Source: Neisseria lactamica
GTDB taxonomy: Bacteria > Pseudomonadota > Gammaproteobacteria > Burkholderiales > Neisseriaceae
Direction of reading: 5' to 3'
Assembly (NCBI RefSeq): GCF_901482445.1
Contig: NZ_LR590477.1
Location: forward strand, 1,798,001 to 1,862,000
Length of the DNA stretch: 64,000 bases
Below, piece after piece: positions 24,397-33,541 of this stretch; within the stretch, counting starts at the first letter, position 1; every line of letters begins with the position of its first letter. The notes beneath the pieces are model-generated. The model ran no database searches, had not been told where the DNA came from, and saw nothing but the letters and a program-made list of their open reading frames with translations. The position numbers and the translations under genes are program-made.

Positions 24397-26265
24397 ATGC
24401 AAGCTGTCCGATACAGGCCTGAAATTGACGGATTGCGGGCCGTTGCCGTGCTATCCGTCATTATTTTCCACCTGAATAACCGCTGGCTGCCCGGAGGATT
24501 CTTGGGGGTGGACATTTTCTTTGTCATCTCGGGATTCCTCATTACCGGCATCATTCTTTCTGAAATACAGAACGGTTCTTTTTCTTTCCGGGGTTTTTAT
24601 ACCCGCAGGATTAAGCGGATTTACCCTGCCTTTATTGCGGCCGTGTCGCTGGCTTCGGTGATTGCCTCTCAAATCTTCCTTTACGAAGATTTCAACCAAA
24701 TGCGGAAAACCGTGGAGCTTTCTGCGGTTTTCTTGTCCAATATTTATTTGGGGTTTCAGCAGGGGTATTTCGATTTGAGTGCCAACGAGAACCCCGTACT
24801 GCATATTTGGTCTTTGGCGGTAGAGGAACAGTATTACCTCCTGTATCCCCTTTTGCTGATATTCTGCTGCAAAAAAACCAAATCGCTACGGGTGCTGCGT
24901 AACATCAGCATCATCCTGTTTCTGATTTTGACTGCCTCATCGTTTTTGCCAAGCGGGTTTTATACCGATATTCTCAACCAACCCAATACTTATTACCTTT
25001 CGACACTGAGGTTTCCCGAGCTGTTGGCAGGTTCGCTGCTGGCGGTTTACGGGCAAACGCAAAACGGCAGACGGCAAACAGCAAACGGAAAACGGCAGTT
25101 GCTTTCATCACTCTGCTTCGGCGCATTGCTTGCCTGCCTGTTCGTGATTGACAAACACAATCCGTTTATCCCGGGAATGACCCTGCTCCTTCCCTGCCTG
25201 CTGACGGCACTGCTTATCCGGAGTATGCAATACGGGACACTTCCGACCCGCATCCTGTCGGCAAGCCCCATCGTATTTGTCGGCAAAATCTCTTATTCCC
25301 TATACCTGTACCATTGGATTTTTATTGCCTTCGCCCATTACATTACAGGCGACAAACAGCTCGGACTGCCTGCCGTATCGGCGGTTGCCGCGTTGACGGC
25401 CGGATTTTCCCTGTTGAGTTATTATTTGATTGAACAGCCGCTTAGAAAACGGAAGATGACCTTCAAAAAGGCATTTTTCTGCCTCTATCTCGCCCCGTCC
25501 CTGATACTTGTCGGTTACAACCTGTACGCAAGGGGGATATTGAAACAGGAACACCTCCGCCCGTTGCCCGGCGCGCCCCTTGCTGCGGAAAATCATTTTC
25601 CGGAAACCGTCCTGACCCTCGGCGACTCGCACGCCGGACACCTGCGGGGGTTTCTGGATTATGTCGGCAGCCGGGAAGGGTGGAAAGCCAAAATCCTGTC
25701 CCTCGATTCGGAGTGTTTGGTTTGGGTAGATGAGAAGCTGGCAGACAACCCGTTATGTCGAAAATACCGGGATGAAGTTGAAAAAGCCGAAGCCGTTTTC
25801 ATTGCCCAATTCTATGATTTGAGGATGGGCGGCCAGCCCGTGCCGAGATTTGAAGCGCAATCCTTCCTAATACCCGGGTTCCAAGCCCGATTCAGGGAAA
25901 CCGTCAAAAGGATAGCCGCCGTCAAACCCGTCTATGTTTTTGCAAACAACACATCAATCAGCCGTTCGCCCCTGAGGGAGGAAAAATTGAAAAGATTTGC
26001 CGCAAACCAATATCTCCGCCCCATTCAGGCTATGGGCGACATCGGCAAGAGCAATCAGGCGGTTTTTGATTTGGTTAAAGATATCCCCAATGTGCATTGG
26101 GTGGACGCACAAAAATACCTGCCCAAAAACACGGTCGAAATACACGGACGCTATCTTTACGGCGACCAAGACCACCTGACCTATTTCGGTTCTTATTATA
26201 TGGGGCGGGAATTCCACAAACACGAACGCCTGCTTAAATCTTCCCACGGCGGCGCATTGCAGTAG
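24397..26265 (+). CDS. OatA-like membrane O-acetyltransferase with SGNH domain
   Basis: 622 residues. The N-terminal acyltransferase-3 domain (residues 1-370, about 10 transmembrane helices) begins YRPEIDGLRAVAVLSVIIFH and has the signature FFVISGFLITGIIL, then the RIKRIYPAF motif and LHIWSLAVEEQYYLLYPL. The C-terminal periplasmic SGNH domain has LTLGDSHAGHL (nucleophile Ser) and DQDHLTYFG (Asp/His pair). Such two-domain proteins acetylate surface glycans. In Neisseria relatives acetylate pilin-linked glycan or lipooligosaccharide GlcNAc; I cannot tell which. Some are phase-variable through poly-G, but here the longest G run is five, so the gene is stably on. Confidence 0.85.
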   Translation: MQAVRYRPEIDGLRAVAVLSVIIFHLNNRWLPGGFLGVDIFFVISGFLITGIILSEIQNGSFSFRGFYTRRIKRIYPAFIAAVSLASVIASQIFLYEDFNQMRKTVELSAVFLSNIYLGFQQGYFDLSANENPVLHIWSLAVEEQYYLLYPLLLIFCCKKTKSLRVLRNISIILFLILTASSFLPSGFYTDILNQPNTYYLSTLRFPELLAGSLLAVYGQTQNGRRQTANGKRQLLSSLCFGALLACLFVIDKHNPFIPGMTLLLPCLLTALLIRSMQYGTLPTRILSASPIVFVGKISYSLYLYHWIFIAFAHYITGDKQLGLPAVSAVAALTAGFSLLSYYLIEQPLRKRKMTFKKAFFCLYLAPSLILVGYNLYARGILKQEHLRPLPGAPLAAENHFPETVLTLGDSHAGHLRGFLDYVGSREGWKAKILSLDSECLVWVDEKLADNPLCRKYRDEVEKAEAVFIAQFYDLRMGGQPVPRFEAQSFLIPGFQARFRETVKRIAAVKPVYVFANNTSISRSPLREEKLKRFAANQYLRPIQAMGDIGKSNQAVFDLVKDIPNVHWVDAQKYLPKNTVEIHGRYLYGDQDHLTYFGSYYMGREFHKHERLLKSSHGGALQ

Positions 26266-26302
26266 CCTGCCTTCTTGTCGGATATTGCCTTTGGCAGCCT
26301 AT

Positions 26303-26338
26303 GCCGCCGTTTGCCCTTCGTGGCGGCGGCGGTTTTTA
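26303..26338 (+). terminator. Rho-independent terminator
   Basis: GC-rich stem (GCCGCC / GGCGGC) with a loop, followed by TTTTTATTTT, just after the acyltransferase gene. Confidence 0.7.
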
Positions 26339-26369
26339 TTTTCCCTCCCCTGCGGGAGGGAATTTTGAA

Positions 26370-26983
26370 TCAAAACCCCAATTGCCTTTCCAAGTTTTCC
26401 ACCAGATTGTCATCCAGTTCCAAAGCCTGCGACAGGCGGGAGAGGAAGACGGTTTCTTTCCGCGACAAATCGGCACATACCAGTCTTGCCGCCAGATAGG
26501 CCTCCGCCGCCAGCGCCTCATCGTTACCGACGGAGGCGGCGATGTCTTCGATGCTTGCGGGAAGGCGGTATTCGGCGGCGAGCCATGCGGCGGTTTCGGG
26601 GTCTGTGCCGCTTTCCTGTCCGATAGTCCGGCGTTCGGCTTCGTCTATCATGCCGTCTGAAGCGGCGGCGGCTATCATGGTGCGCAATACGGTGCGGCTG
26701 TATGTTTCTTCAGTTTCTCCGGCAGGTTGGAAATCGCTTTGTGTTACGGTTGCCCGCCCTTTGTTTTGCTGCCACATCTGATAGCCCCGGTAGGCGAGGT
26801 AGCCCAAAGCGGCGGTCGAACCGATTTTGGTGATGGTTTTGCGGTTTTTACCGTTCAGCAGCATGGAGGCGGCACCGGCAACCGGCGCGCCTCCGCCGAA
26901 TGAATTGAGCGGGCTGTCGGAGAATGTGTTGCCTTTTTTTGAACCGTGCTTAAGACTTGGTTGAGCAGTCGGGTGAAGTTCAT
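26370..26983 (-). pseudogene. DUF533/TerB-like protein, out of frame at an A7 run
   Basis: The body (SDSPLNSFGGGAPVAGAASM, a hydrophobic IGSTAALGYLAYRGYQMW, then an acidic TerB-like helical domain with ASDGMIDEAERR, about residues 110-205) matches DUF533/YebE-like proteins, whose function is unknown. The natural start is the ATG at 26983 (MNFTRLLNQVLSTVQKK), but it is in a different frame. The two join only if the A run at 26934-26940 has eight A instead of seven. A TTG-initiated read-through from 27014 also keeps the body open, but within the methyltransferase gene. Either the gene is off, or the run is length-variable, or it is a sequencing error. Confidence 0.65.
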
Positions 26984-28239
26984 GATTTGATAAACTCTCC
27001 AATTTTTCTAACAATTTCGGTTACTAGGGCATTCCCCATAAAGAACATACGCATTTTGTCCGAGACATCGGCAATAGAGCCATCTGCTAGTTTTTTCTTT
27101 GCTGTCCAGTTGTCTGGAAAATCTTGCAGCCTCTCCGCTTCGATAGGTGTGAGAAGACGATATTTGTCATGCACTTTTAGAAGGTGGGTGGAGCGGTTGA
27201 CAGATCCTTCAGAGGTCAACATGGTACGCGCAGGAAGATTCAGGTCGTCATAAGGCGACATACCGCCTTCGGAGTAGATATAGGTATGACCGTCGGCAGA
27301 AATCCGCTCGATTTTTTTTGATCCTCGCAGGTATTGGAATTTTTCTAGTGTTGTAGAATCTGTCAGGAAATATTTCTTTGGGACATCCTCTTCATTTTGC
27401 AAGATTTCCCTCAGCGTAATCGGTTTGCCGTCGTAATCTGGTTCAGTGTCGACAGAATAGTATTTTCCATGGCGCATGATGCCGGTATTCCAAACCGTTC
27501 CAGTAAAGTTGTCCGATACATCGACAATATCTTCAGCTAGTTCGTGGTAAACCTGACGGTTCTTTAGAGGTGCAGGTTTGACTGGAAATTGTGTTGCAAA
27601 CAGACCAGTATGAAAAAGGTAGTCATCGTACTTGTTTTTTTCAAAGACGGGGGCTTTATTCTCGCATTGCTTATCAATTTGCTTGGCAAAATCCGTATCG
27701 TTGCGGTAAACGAAAAAGAAAACGCGGCGACGGCGTTGGCTGCGTCCGTATTCGGCTGCGTTGATAACCCGCCATTCAACGGAGTAGCCTAAATTGGCAA
27801 AGGCTGCCAGCATGATGGCAAAATCACGTCCCCGCTGTTTAGACGGTGCTTTTAGCAATCGGTCAACATTTTCAAGAATGAGGTATTTGGGGCGAATGAT
27901 GCGGGTGGCACGGATGATTTCCCAAAAGAGAACTCCTTTTTTCCCCTCGATTCCTTGCTCGTTTTTTTTACTGCGGGCAACAGAATAGTCTTGGCATGGA
28001 AAGCCTCCGACAATCATATCGGCATCCATTTCGGAAAATTTTTCATTTGTAATGTCTGCGATGCTGATGTTGATGTTTTCGCTGTTTGGGAAATGGTAAT
28101 CGTAAACCTCAAAAGCATCTTGAGATTTTCGGGAAGGTTCCCATTGGTTTGCCCATTTTGTTTCAAACAAGTCTTTGTTCGCATTTTCGAGTCCGATTCG
28201 AAAACCACCGACACCGGCAAATAATTCAAGAACTTTCAT
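26980..28239 (-). CDS. C5-cytosine methyltransferase, M.Sau3AI-like (GATC)
   Basis: 419 residues. Makes 5-methylcytosine, most likely in GATC. All core motifs are visible: I (LELFAGVGGFRIGLENA), IV with the catalytic Cys (GGFPCQDYSVARS, about residue 80), VI (ILENVDRLLK), VIII (SQRRRRVFFFVYR), IX (PARTMLTSEGSVNRSTH) and X (MGNALVTEI). The start of the protein and the target-recognition region read strikingly like M.Sau3AI as I remember it. The paired nuclease lies divergently at 28353. The stop overlaps the natural ATG of the DUF533 gene (ATGA). Composition is AT-rich compared with flanking dinG, indicating acquisition. Confidence 0.88.
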   Translation of the reverse strand: MKVLELFAGVGGFRIGLENANKDLFETKWANQWEPSRKSQDAFEVYDYHFPNSENINISIADITNEKFSEMDADMIVGGFPCQDYSVARSKKNEQGIEGKKGVLFWEIIRATRIIRPKYLILENVDRLLKAPSKQRGRDFAIMLAAFANLGYSVEWRVINAAEYGRSQRRRRVFFFVYRNDTDFAKQIDKQCENKAPVFEKNKYDDYLFHTGLFATQFPVKPAPLKNRQVYHELAEDIVDVSDNFTGTVWNTGIMRHGKYYSVDTEPDYDGKPITLREILQNEEDVPKKYFLTDSTTLEKFQYLRGSKKIERISADGHTYIYSEGGMSPYDDLNLPARTMLTSEGSVNRSTHLLKVHDKYRLLTPIEAERLQDFPDNWTAKKKLADGSIADVSDKMRMFFMGNALVTEIVRKIGEFIKS

Positions 28240-28352
28240 TTTTTTCTGCCTTGATTTTTTATTCTTCCAAGACTATATACCATTTCGAAAAATCGATCAA
28301 GTTGAAAGTATTTAGGACAGGCTTTATGCCGCAACAGAGAACGGGGGAATAA

Positions 28353-29849
28353 ATGAGCAAGGACTTATTTGATTATGACGACAGTAAAGTTGAAAGCGTT
28401 TTGGAGTATTCCGAACGGCTGCTTAATCGGAAGTTTTCCGAGCTGATGGAAGAATATAGGAAATCTCCGTACAAAACGTATCAAGATTATGTGAATAAGA
28501 CAGTTTCAACAATGGATGATAAACCCATTAGTATGAGGTCTAAAGGTCAGTACGGAAATTACATTGAAAAATACTTTTTCGGCTATCTGCCCAATAACGA
28601 TTCGACACCAGATTTTGAAAAAATAGGCGTGGAGTTGAAAGTTACTCCTTTTAAGATAAATAAAAATGGCACAATCAGTGCAAAGGAGCGCTTGGTATTA
28701 AATATCTTGAATTATGAAACAGAAAATTTGGATGATTTCTACAAAACCCATCTTTGGCAAAAGTGCCAAAACCTTCTTTTACTGTTTTATAACGGTCTGA
28801 TTTCTGGACAAACTATGGAAGATTACAGTATCGAAAAAATCTTCCTGTACGAATGGTTTGAAGAAGATATGGCTGTCATTCTTGAAGATTATCAAAAGAT
28901 TACGAAAAAGATTAAGGATGGAAACGCCCATCAGTTATCTGAATCTGATGGTAAATATTTATCAACTTGTACCAAAGGGGAGGGGCACGGAAAGGATTTT
29001 CGGAAACAGCCGTTTGGTAACGAACTAGCGAAACAGCGAGCTTGGGAATTGAAAGCTAGCTACATGACCAATCTTATCCGAAATAGAATTTTCAACCAGG
29101 GAGGGCAGGAGGACGAAAGTATAACGGAAACCTCTCGAGGTAAGGAAAAATCTTTTACGAAAATAATCGAGGAAAGAATCTCTGTTTACAAAGGGTGTTC
29201 AGAGAGCGAGCTTTATAAATTATTTAAAGTCAATCCGAAAGCTAAAGGGAAAAACAGCATATTGATCCGAAAAATATTAGGCTTGACGGGTGATATTGAA
29301 AAAACACAGGAATTTCAGAAGGCAAATATGAATTTGCGGGTAATTCGGGTGGATAAAGAAGGGTTGCCCAAAGAAGATTCGCCATTCAAAACCTATCAAT
29401 TTAAAGAATTGTCTGAAAATGACAATTGGGAGGATTCTCAACCTTATTTGGAAATTTTCAGCAAGCAATTTTTATTTGTCGTGTTTAAGGAAATTGAGCC
29501 TAAATTATTTGTATTGGATTCCATGAAATTTTGGGGATTTCCCGATAGTCAAATAGAAGAATTGCAACGAGTTTGGCAGGAAACGAGGAATATTATCAAA
29601 AATAGTGTGAAGCTCACCTTCCAAAATAACCGTGTTTCTACCAATTTTCCACAAAGTCGGGTAAATCAAGTAATTTTTACCAAAATCCATGCCAGCAATT
29701 CTTACTATGAGATTGAAAAAGGAAAATTTGTCGGTAAAGGAAAATTATCTGATACGGATGAATTACCGAATGGACTGAGAATTACCAAACACTCATTTTG
29801 GATGACCAAGAAATTCTTGAAAGAAGTTTTGGAAGGCAAGTGGGATTAG
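28353..29849 (+). CDS. Type II restriction endonuclease, Sau3AI-like (GATC)
   Basis: 498 residues, close to Sau3AI (about 490). Sau3AI is a monomer of two MutH-like folds: the N-terminal one cuts GATC, the C-terminal one binds a second site as an allosteric effector. The MutH-type active site is at about residues 86-102: TPDFEKIGVELKVTPFK (Asp, Glu-x-Lys). ISAKERLVLNILNYE and PFGNELAKQRAWELKASYMTNLIRNRIF are further family blocks. The C-terminal domain carries ITKHSFWMTKKFLK. The ATG at 28353 follows GGGGGAA. The 113 bp to the divergent methyltransferase must hold both promoters. AT-rich throughout, so probably acquired. Confidence 0.88.
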   Translation: MSKDLFDYDDSKVESVLEYSERLLNRKFSELMEEYRKSPYKTYQDYVNKTVSTMDDKPISMRSKGQYGNYIEKYFFGYLPNNDSTPDFEKIGVELKVTPFKINKNGTISAKERLVLNILNYETENLDDFYKTHLWQKCQNLLLLFYNGLISGQTMEDYSIEKIFLYEWFEEDMAVILEDYQKITKKIKDGNAHQLSESDGKYLSTCTKGEGHGKDFRKQPFGNELAKQRAWELKASYMTNLIRNRIFNQGGQEDESITETSRGKEKSFTKIIEERISVYKGCSESELYKLFKVNPKAKGKNSILIRKILGLTGDIEKTQEFQKANMNLRVIRVDKEGLPKEDSPFKTYQFKELSENDNWEDSQPYLEIFSKQFLFVVFKEIEPKLFVLDSMKFWGFPDSQIEELQRVWQETRNIIKNSVKLTFQNNRVSTNFPQSRVNQVIFTKIHASNSYYEIEKGKFVGKGKLSDTDELPNGLRITKHSFWMTKKFLKEVLEGKWD

Positions 29850-29903
29850 TGTAAGAGTAGAGCCTGTCATGGCAACGAGTTCGGCGTGCCGTATCTGCCG
29901 GGA

Positions 29904-29939
29904 ATGCCGTCTGAAGATGTGTTCAGACGGCATTTTTTT
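29904..29939. terminator. Bidirectional DUS terminator
   Basis: Inverted 12-mer DUS pair (29904-29915, 29922-29933) with TTTTTTT, between the convergent nuclease gene and dinG. Confidence 0.85.
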
Positions 29940-32088
29940 ACCCTATCCTTTTAAACGGCGGCAGGCCGGCCAATAATTGCTGCCCGTAGCGTTGCGTTTT
30001 GATGCGGTTGTCGAGGATGGTTACACGGCCGTAGTCTTGCTCGGTGCGGATGAGGCGGCCGACGGCCTGGATGAGTTTGATGCCGGCTTCGGGAACGGTG
30101 ATTTCGATGAAGGGGTTGCCGCCGCGCTGTTCTATCCAGCGGTTTTGGGTTTTTTCGATGGGGTTGTCGGGCATCGCAAACGGCAGCTTGGCGATGATGA
30201 CTTGCACGCAGGCGGCGCCGGGCAGGTCGAGTCCTTCGGCAAAGCTGTCGAGTCCGAAGATGATGCTGGCTTTGCCTTCTTCTATGGCCCGGTGGTGTTT
30301 TTGCAGGAGGACGGCTTTGGGTAATTCGCCTTGTACGAGCAAGAGCGGCAGGTAGTCTCCGGGCAGGCGCAGGGCGACATCCTGCATTTGTTTGCGCGAG
30401 GAAAACAGGACGAGCGTGCCGATGGCTTCGGTGGGTGAAATAAGCTTGGGCAGCCATTCGATGACGGCGGCGGTGTGGGCTTCGGGGTCTTTGGGGCTGG
30501 CGTATATGGGAGGGATGTAGAGTTCGCCCTGTTTTTCAAAGTCAAAGGGGCTTTTGAGAGCGAGGGTGGTGGTTTCGGGCAGCCATTGCAGCCCGGTTTG
30601 GCGCAGCATCAGGTTAAAGTTGCCCAAGGATTGCAGGGTGGCGGAGGTCAACACCGCGCCTGCCGCCCGCCGCCACAGGCTGTTGGCAAGGTGGGACGCG
30701 CTGCTGATGGGGCTGGCGTTGAAAATGTAGTCGTTTTTGTCGTCGGCGCGGCGGGTTATCCATTTTGCCAACGGCTCTTCGCCCTCAATGGGAACGGTAG
30801 AGAGCAAATCCCAAACCGCGCTGATTTGTTCGATACGGGCGATGAAGATGCCGAAATCGCCGGTCAGGCGGTCGAGGAGCGCGCCGTCCTGTTCTTTTTC
30901 GCGGCGCGCGGCGGAAAGCGCATCGTTCAGCCCGATAACGTGTTTGAGCAGGCTGCGCGCGGCAACGGCCGTATTGGAAACGGTGGTTTCGAGGCCTTCG
31001 GGGATTTTGCCGTCTTCCCACAGCCAAGTCGGTTCGCTGTTGGTTCGTCTGTCGTTTTCAGACGACCCCAGACTTAAAGACGGCTCTTCCGCCAAATGGA
31101 ACTGCCATTCGTGCAGGCTGTCGAGCAAGGATGCGGCGGCTTCGTCGGCAAGGTTGGCAAGTTCGGCTTTATCGGTAAGCGCGGCAATTTTGCCGGTCAG
31201 CTGCGGCAGTTTTTCCAGCGTCCAAACGGCAATATTCCATGAATGTTCGGCGGCAAAACGGCTGAGGGCTTTTTTGGGCAGGTGGTGCGCTTCGTCTATG
31301 CAATAGAAACTGTTTTCGGGCGCGGGCAGAATCACGCCGCCGCCCATACTGATGTCGGCAAGCAGAAGGTCGTGGTTGGCAACGACGACATCGACGGTTT
31401 CCAAGACATCGCGTGCCAGGTAAAACGGGCATTCGGCGCGGTTGGGACAGGCGGCTTTAAGGCAGCCGTGGCGGTCGTTGGTCACTTTGAGCCAAACCGC
31501 GTCGTCGATTTTTTCCGGCCAGGCGTCGCGGTCGCCATTGAACCGTCGGGCAGAAAATTCGTCGGCAATGTCGCGCAGCAGCTTCAATTCTTCGGGCTTG
31601 GGTTTGCTGTCCCACAATACTTCCGGCGCTTCAAAACCAAGCAGGTTTTGCTGGGCGTTGTTTTGCGTCAGTTGGTAGAGTTTGTAGGGGCAGAGATAGC
31701 GGCCGCGCCCTTTGGCAAGCGCGAAGCTCAGCTCCAAACCGCTTTTTTCGACCAGAAACGGCAGGTCGCGGTCAACCAACTGCTCCTGCAAGGCAACCGT
31801 TGCGCTGCTCACAATCAGCCACTTGCCGCGCGTTTGCGCCATGATGCCGCCCGCCAAAAGATAGGCCAACGATTTGCCCACGCCGGTCGGCCCTTCGATT
31901 ACGGCGATGCTCTCGCCCTCGCGCTTGGGCGGCTCGCCGCCTTCTTCACGCGCCAACGTCCGCGAAAAAGCGTTGGCAACCGCCGCAATCATTTCCCGCT
32001 GCGAAGCACGCGGACGGAAACCGGGCAGGTTTTTGCCGATATTTTGGTAATGGTCGCGGATGGCGTTTTTTTCTAAATCGGTGAGCAT
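29938..32088 (-). CDS. dinG: ATP-dependent DNA helicase DinG
   Basis: 716 residues. DinG is an XPD-like 5'-3' helicase that unwinds R-loops and damaged-fork structures. Walker A is VIEGPTGVGKSLAYLLAG (about residues 62-79). The iron-sulfur cluster is supplied by four Cys: GRYLCPYK, then CLKAACPNRAECPFYLAR. The DEAH box is FYCIDEAHHLPKKAL (about 260). Motif VI is IQAVGRLIRTEQDYGRVTILDNR near the C-terminus. The ATG at 32088 is the first in frame. Confidence 0.93.
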   Translation of the reverse strand: MLTDLEKNAIRDHYQNIGKNLPGFRPRASQREMIAAVANAFSRTLAREEGGEPPKREGESIAVIEGPTGVGKSLAYLLAGGIMAQTRGKWLIVSSATVALQEQLVDRDLPFLVEKSGLELSFALAKGRGRYLCPYKLYQLTQNNAQQNLLGFEAPEVLWDSKPKPEELKLLRDIADEFSARRFNGDRDAWPEKIDDAVWLKVTNDRHGCLKAACPNRAECPFYLARDVLETVDVVVANHDLLLADISMGGGVILPAPENSFYCIDEAHHLPKKALSRFAAEHSWNIAVWTLEKLPQLTGKIAALTDKAELANLADEAAASLLDSLHEWQFHLAEEPSLSLGSSENDRRTNSEPTWLWEDGKIPEGLETTVSNTAVAARSLLKHVIGLNDALSAARREKEQDGALLDRLTGDFGIFIARIEQISAVWDLLSTVPIEGEEPLAKWITRRADDKNDYIFNASPISSASHLANSLWRRAAGAVLTSATLQSLGNFNLMLRQTGLQWLPETTTLALKSPFDFEKQGELYIPPIYASPKDPEAHTAAVIEWLPKLISPTEAIGTLVLFSSRKQMQDVALRLPGDYLPLLLVQGELPKAVLLQKHHRAIEEGKASIIFGLDSFAEGLDLPGAACVQVIIAKLPFAMPDNPIEKTQNRWIEQRGGNPFIEITVPEAGIKLIQAVGRLIRTEQDYGRVTILDNRIKTQRYGQQLLAGLPPFKRIG

Positions 32089-32177
32089 AGCGTTTTGTAC
32101 GGCGGTAGAAGTGGGCTTATTTTAACATTGCACGGAAGCGGTACAATATCGTTGTCGGAATGGGGGTGAGGTGAATC

Positions 32178-32414
32178 GTGCGGACGTGGTTGGTTTTTTG
32201 GTTGCAGCGTTTGAAATACCCGTTGTTGCTTTGGATTGCGGATATGCTGCTGTACCGGTTGTTGGGCGGCGCGGAAATCGAATGTGGCCGTTGCCCTGTA
32301 CCGCCGATGACGGATTGGCAGCATTTTTTGCTGGCGATGGGAACGGTGTCGGCTTGGGTGGCGGTGATTTGGGCATACCTGATTATTGAAAGTGAAAAAA
32401 ACGGAAGATATTGA
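32178..32414 (+). CDS. Small inner-membrane protein
   Basis: 78 residues from GTG 32178 (GAGGTG upstream). Two likely transmembrane helices (WLVFWLQRLKYPLLLWIADML and FLLAMGTVSAWVAVIWAYLII) and a short charged tail (ESEKNGRY). No known family. The last 30 codons and the following DUS are repeated at 35437-35551, where they are fused out of frame to another small gene. The intact gene here is therefore one edge of an inserted cassette. Confidence 0.7.
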   Translation: MRTWLVFWLQRLKYPLLLWIADMLLYRLLGGAEIECGRCPVPPMTDWQHFLLAMGTVSAWVAVIWAYLIIESEKNGRY

Positions 32415-32440
32415 GTCATTCGGACACAATGCCGTCTGAA
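32324..32440 (+). repeat. Direct repeat, copy 1 (left edge of the 3 kb cassette)
   Basis: 117 bp, from TTTTTTGCTGGCGATGG through the end of the small membrane gene to the DUS. It matches 35437-35551 with one 2-bp gap and a few substitutions. Similarity continues more weakly into the phrB 3' tail on both sides. Confidence 0.88.
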
Positions 32441-32460
32441 ACGGAAGTTCAGACGGCATT
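32429..32460 (+). terminator. DUS terminator
   Basis: Inverted 12-mer DUS pair (32429-32440, 32448-32459) after the small membrane gene. Confidence 0.75.
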
Positions 32461-32484
32461 TGTTTTAGGTTGCCGTGCCGCTTA

Positions 32485-32730
32485 GGGAATACCGGCGACA
32501 GGATGGGCGGGACGGCCACGGTGATCTCGAAGGTAACGGGTCTTTTGACGATTCAGGTATTGTTCGATCGGCTGCCAATCAATCACTTGATCCAACTTCA
32601 ATAGTGGGAAGCGGTCGATGTGTTTGGCAATCATGGCTTGGGCGGTTTGCCGGAAGAAGGTGCTCATGAGAAATCCCCTAAATGTCTTGGTGGGAATTTG
32701 GGGGATTTTGGGGAATTTTGCAAAGGTCTC
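32485..32730 (-). mobile_element. IS1106-type (IS5 family) 5' remnant
   Basis: The right edge carries the IS terminal repeat (GAGACCTTTGCAAAATTCC read leftwards from 32730) and the IS leader. The transposase starts at 32667 (MSTFFRQTAQAMIAKHIDRF) and reaches DHRGRPA at about residue 53. It then diverges into HPVAGIP-stop, which is nearly the end of PhrB (RPVAGV-stop). So only about 250 bp of the roughly 1.1 kb element remain, fused to a phrB 3' fragment. It cannot move on its own. Confidence 0.8.
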
Positions 32731-32801
32731 ATGCTATCTGTTGGTTTTGGCAACCCAAACTATGCTTGCTGTGAAACCTGCCCCAACTATTAAATGCTGT
32801 T

Positions 32802-33533
32802 TTACTCCCTGCCGACCAGCAACTCCGCCAGTCTTTCGCCGAATTTCTGCAAAGATTCGTTACTGTTCAAACCGTGAGAACCGCTCGGGAACGGCAATAC
32901 TGCCAGCAATGTGTCGTTTTGATTGCGCTTCCATTTTAATTTTTTTCCGACGATTTCTTCCTGACGAAAACCTGAAAGGCCGTCTGAAAACGCAACGTTA
33001 AACTCCTTATCGTAAGATGTGCCGAATCCGATAATCAGGCGCGGGCGGTATTGTTCCGCCCATTGGTTCATTTGGGCAAAGCGGTATTTGTTGCAGAAAT
33101 TGACGTATTCCTGCTTGTCGGCAAAACCCGTAATCTCGGAAAACTCCTGCTGCCAAAGGCTGGCATCAGTGTTTTTAAACGCAATCGGATACAGGTTCAT
33201 TTTGAAATAGCCCGAATCCGCTTTGTGTACAAACGGCTGCACTTCTTCGGCAAAGCGGCGGTAATTCTCTACCTGCCCGCCGTTTAAGGCGCACAACAGT
33301 TTGCAGACGCTGATGTTGTAAGGATAGGCAACGCATTCCTGCCAGTCTCCATAACCGAACTCCGTGTCGCCCGTGTACGGCTCTGCCGCAATCTGCCGCA
33401 GGTTTTCAACGGTGTGCCCGCCGCCCCATTCGATGCCGCATACCCACACAGACGGTTTCTCGGGCGATCCGATGTCGCCGCCGTCGCAGCCGTGAAAGTC
33501 GCGCAGCCAGTCATAGTTTTGTTTGATATCCAT
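32802..33533 (-). CDS. Hypothetical; possible uracil-DNA-glycosylase-fold protein
   Basis: 243 residues, no signal peptide or membrane segment. I do not recognise a named family. The order of short motifs resembles the UDG superfamily: a strand and turn VWVCGIEWGGG (about residues 29-39), KMNLYPIAFKN (about 109-119), a strand RPRLIIGFGTSY (about 163-174) and a C-terminal PFPSGSHGLNSN (about 217-228), where UDGs have HPSP. This is inference from pattern only. The gene lies in a cassette flanked by direct repeats, just downstream of a lipoprotein gene on the same strand (8 bp gap), so the two may form one transcript. Confidence 0.65.
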   Translation of the reverse strand: MDIKQNYDWLRDFHGCDGGDIGSPEKPSVWVCGIEWGGGHTVENLRQIAAEPYTGDTEFGYGDWQECVAYPYNISVCKLLCALNGGQVENYRRFAEEVQPFVHKADSGYFKMNLYPIAFKNTDASLWQQEFSEITGFADKQEYVNFCNKYRFAQMNQWAEQYRPRLIIGFGTSYDKEFNVAFSDGLSGFRQEEIVGKKLKWKRNQNDTLLAVLPFPSGSHGLNSNESLQKFGERLAELLVGRE

Positions 33534-33541
33534 GTTTACTC

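Noticed and set aside
24397..26265. Phase variation of the acyltransferase gene
   Set aside because: Some related neisserial acetyltransferases switch through poly-G, but the longest G run here is five.
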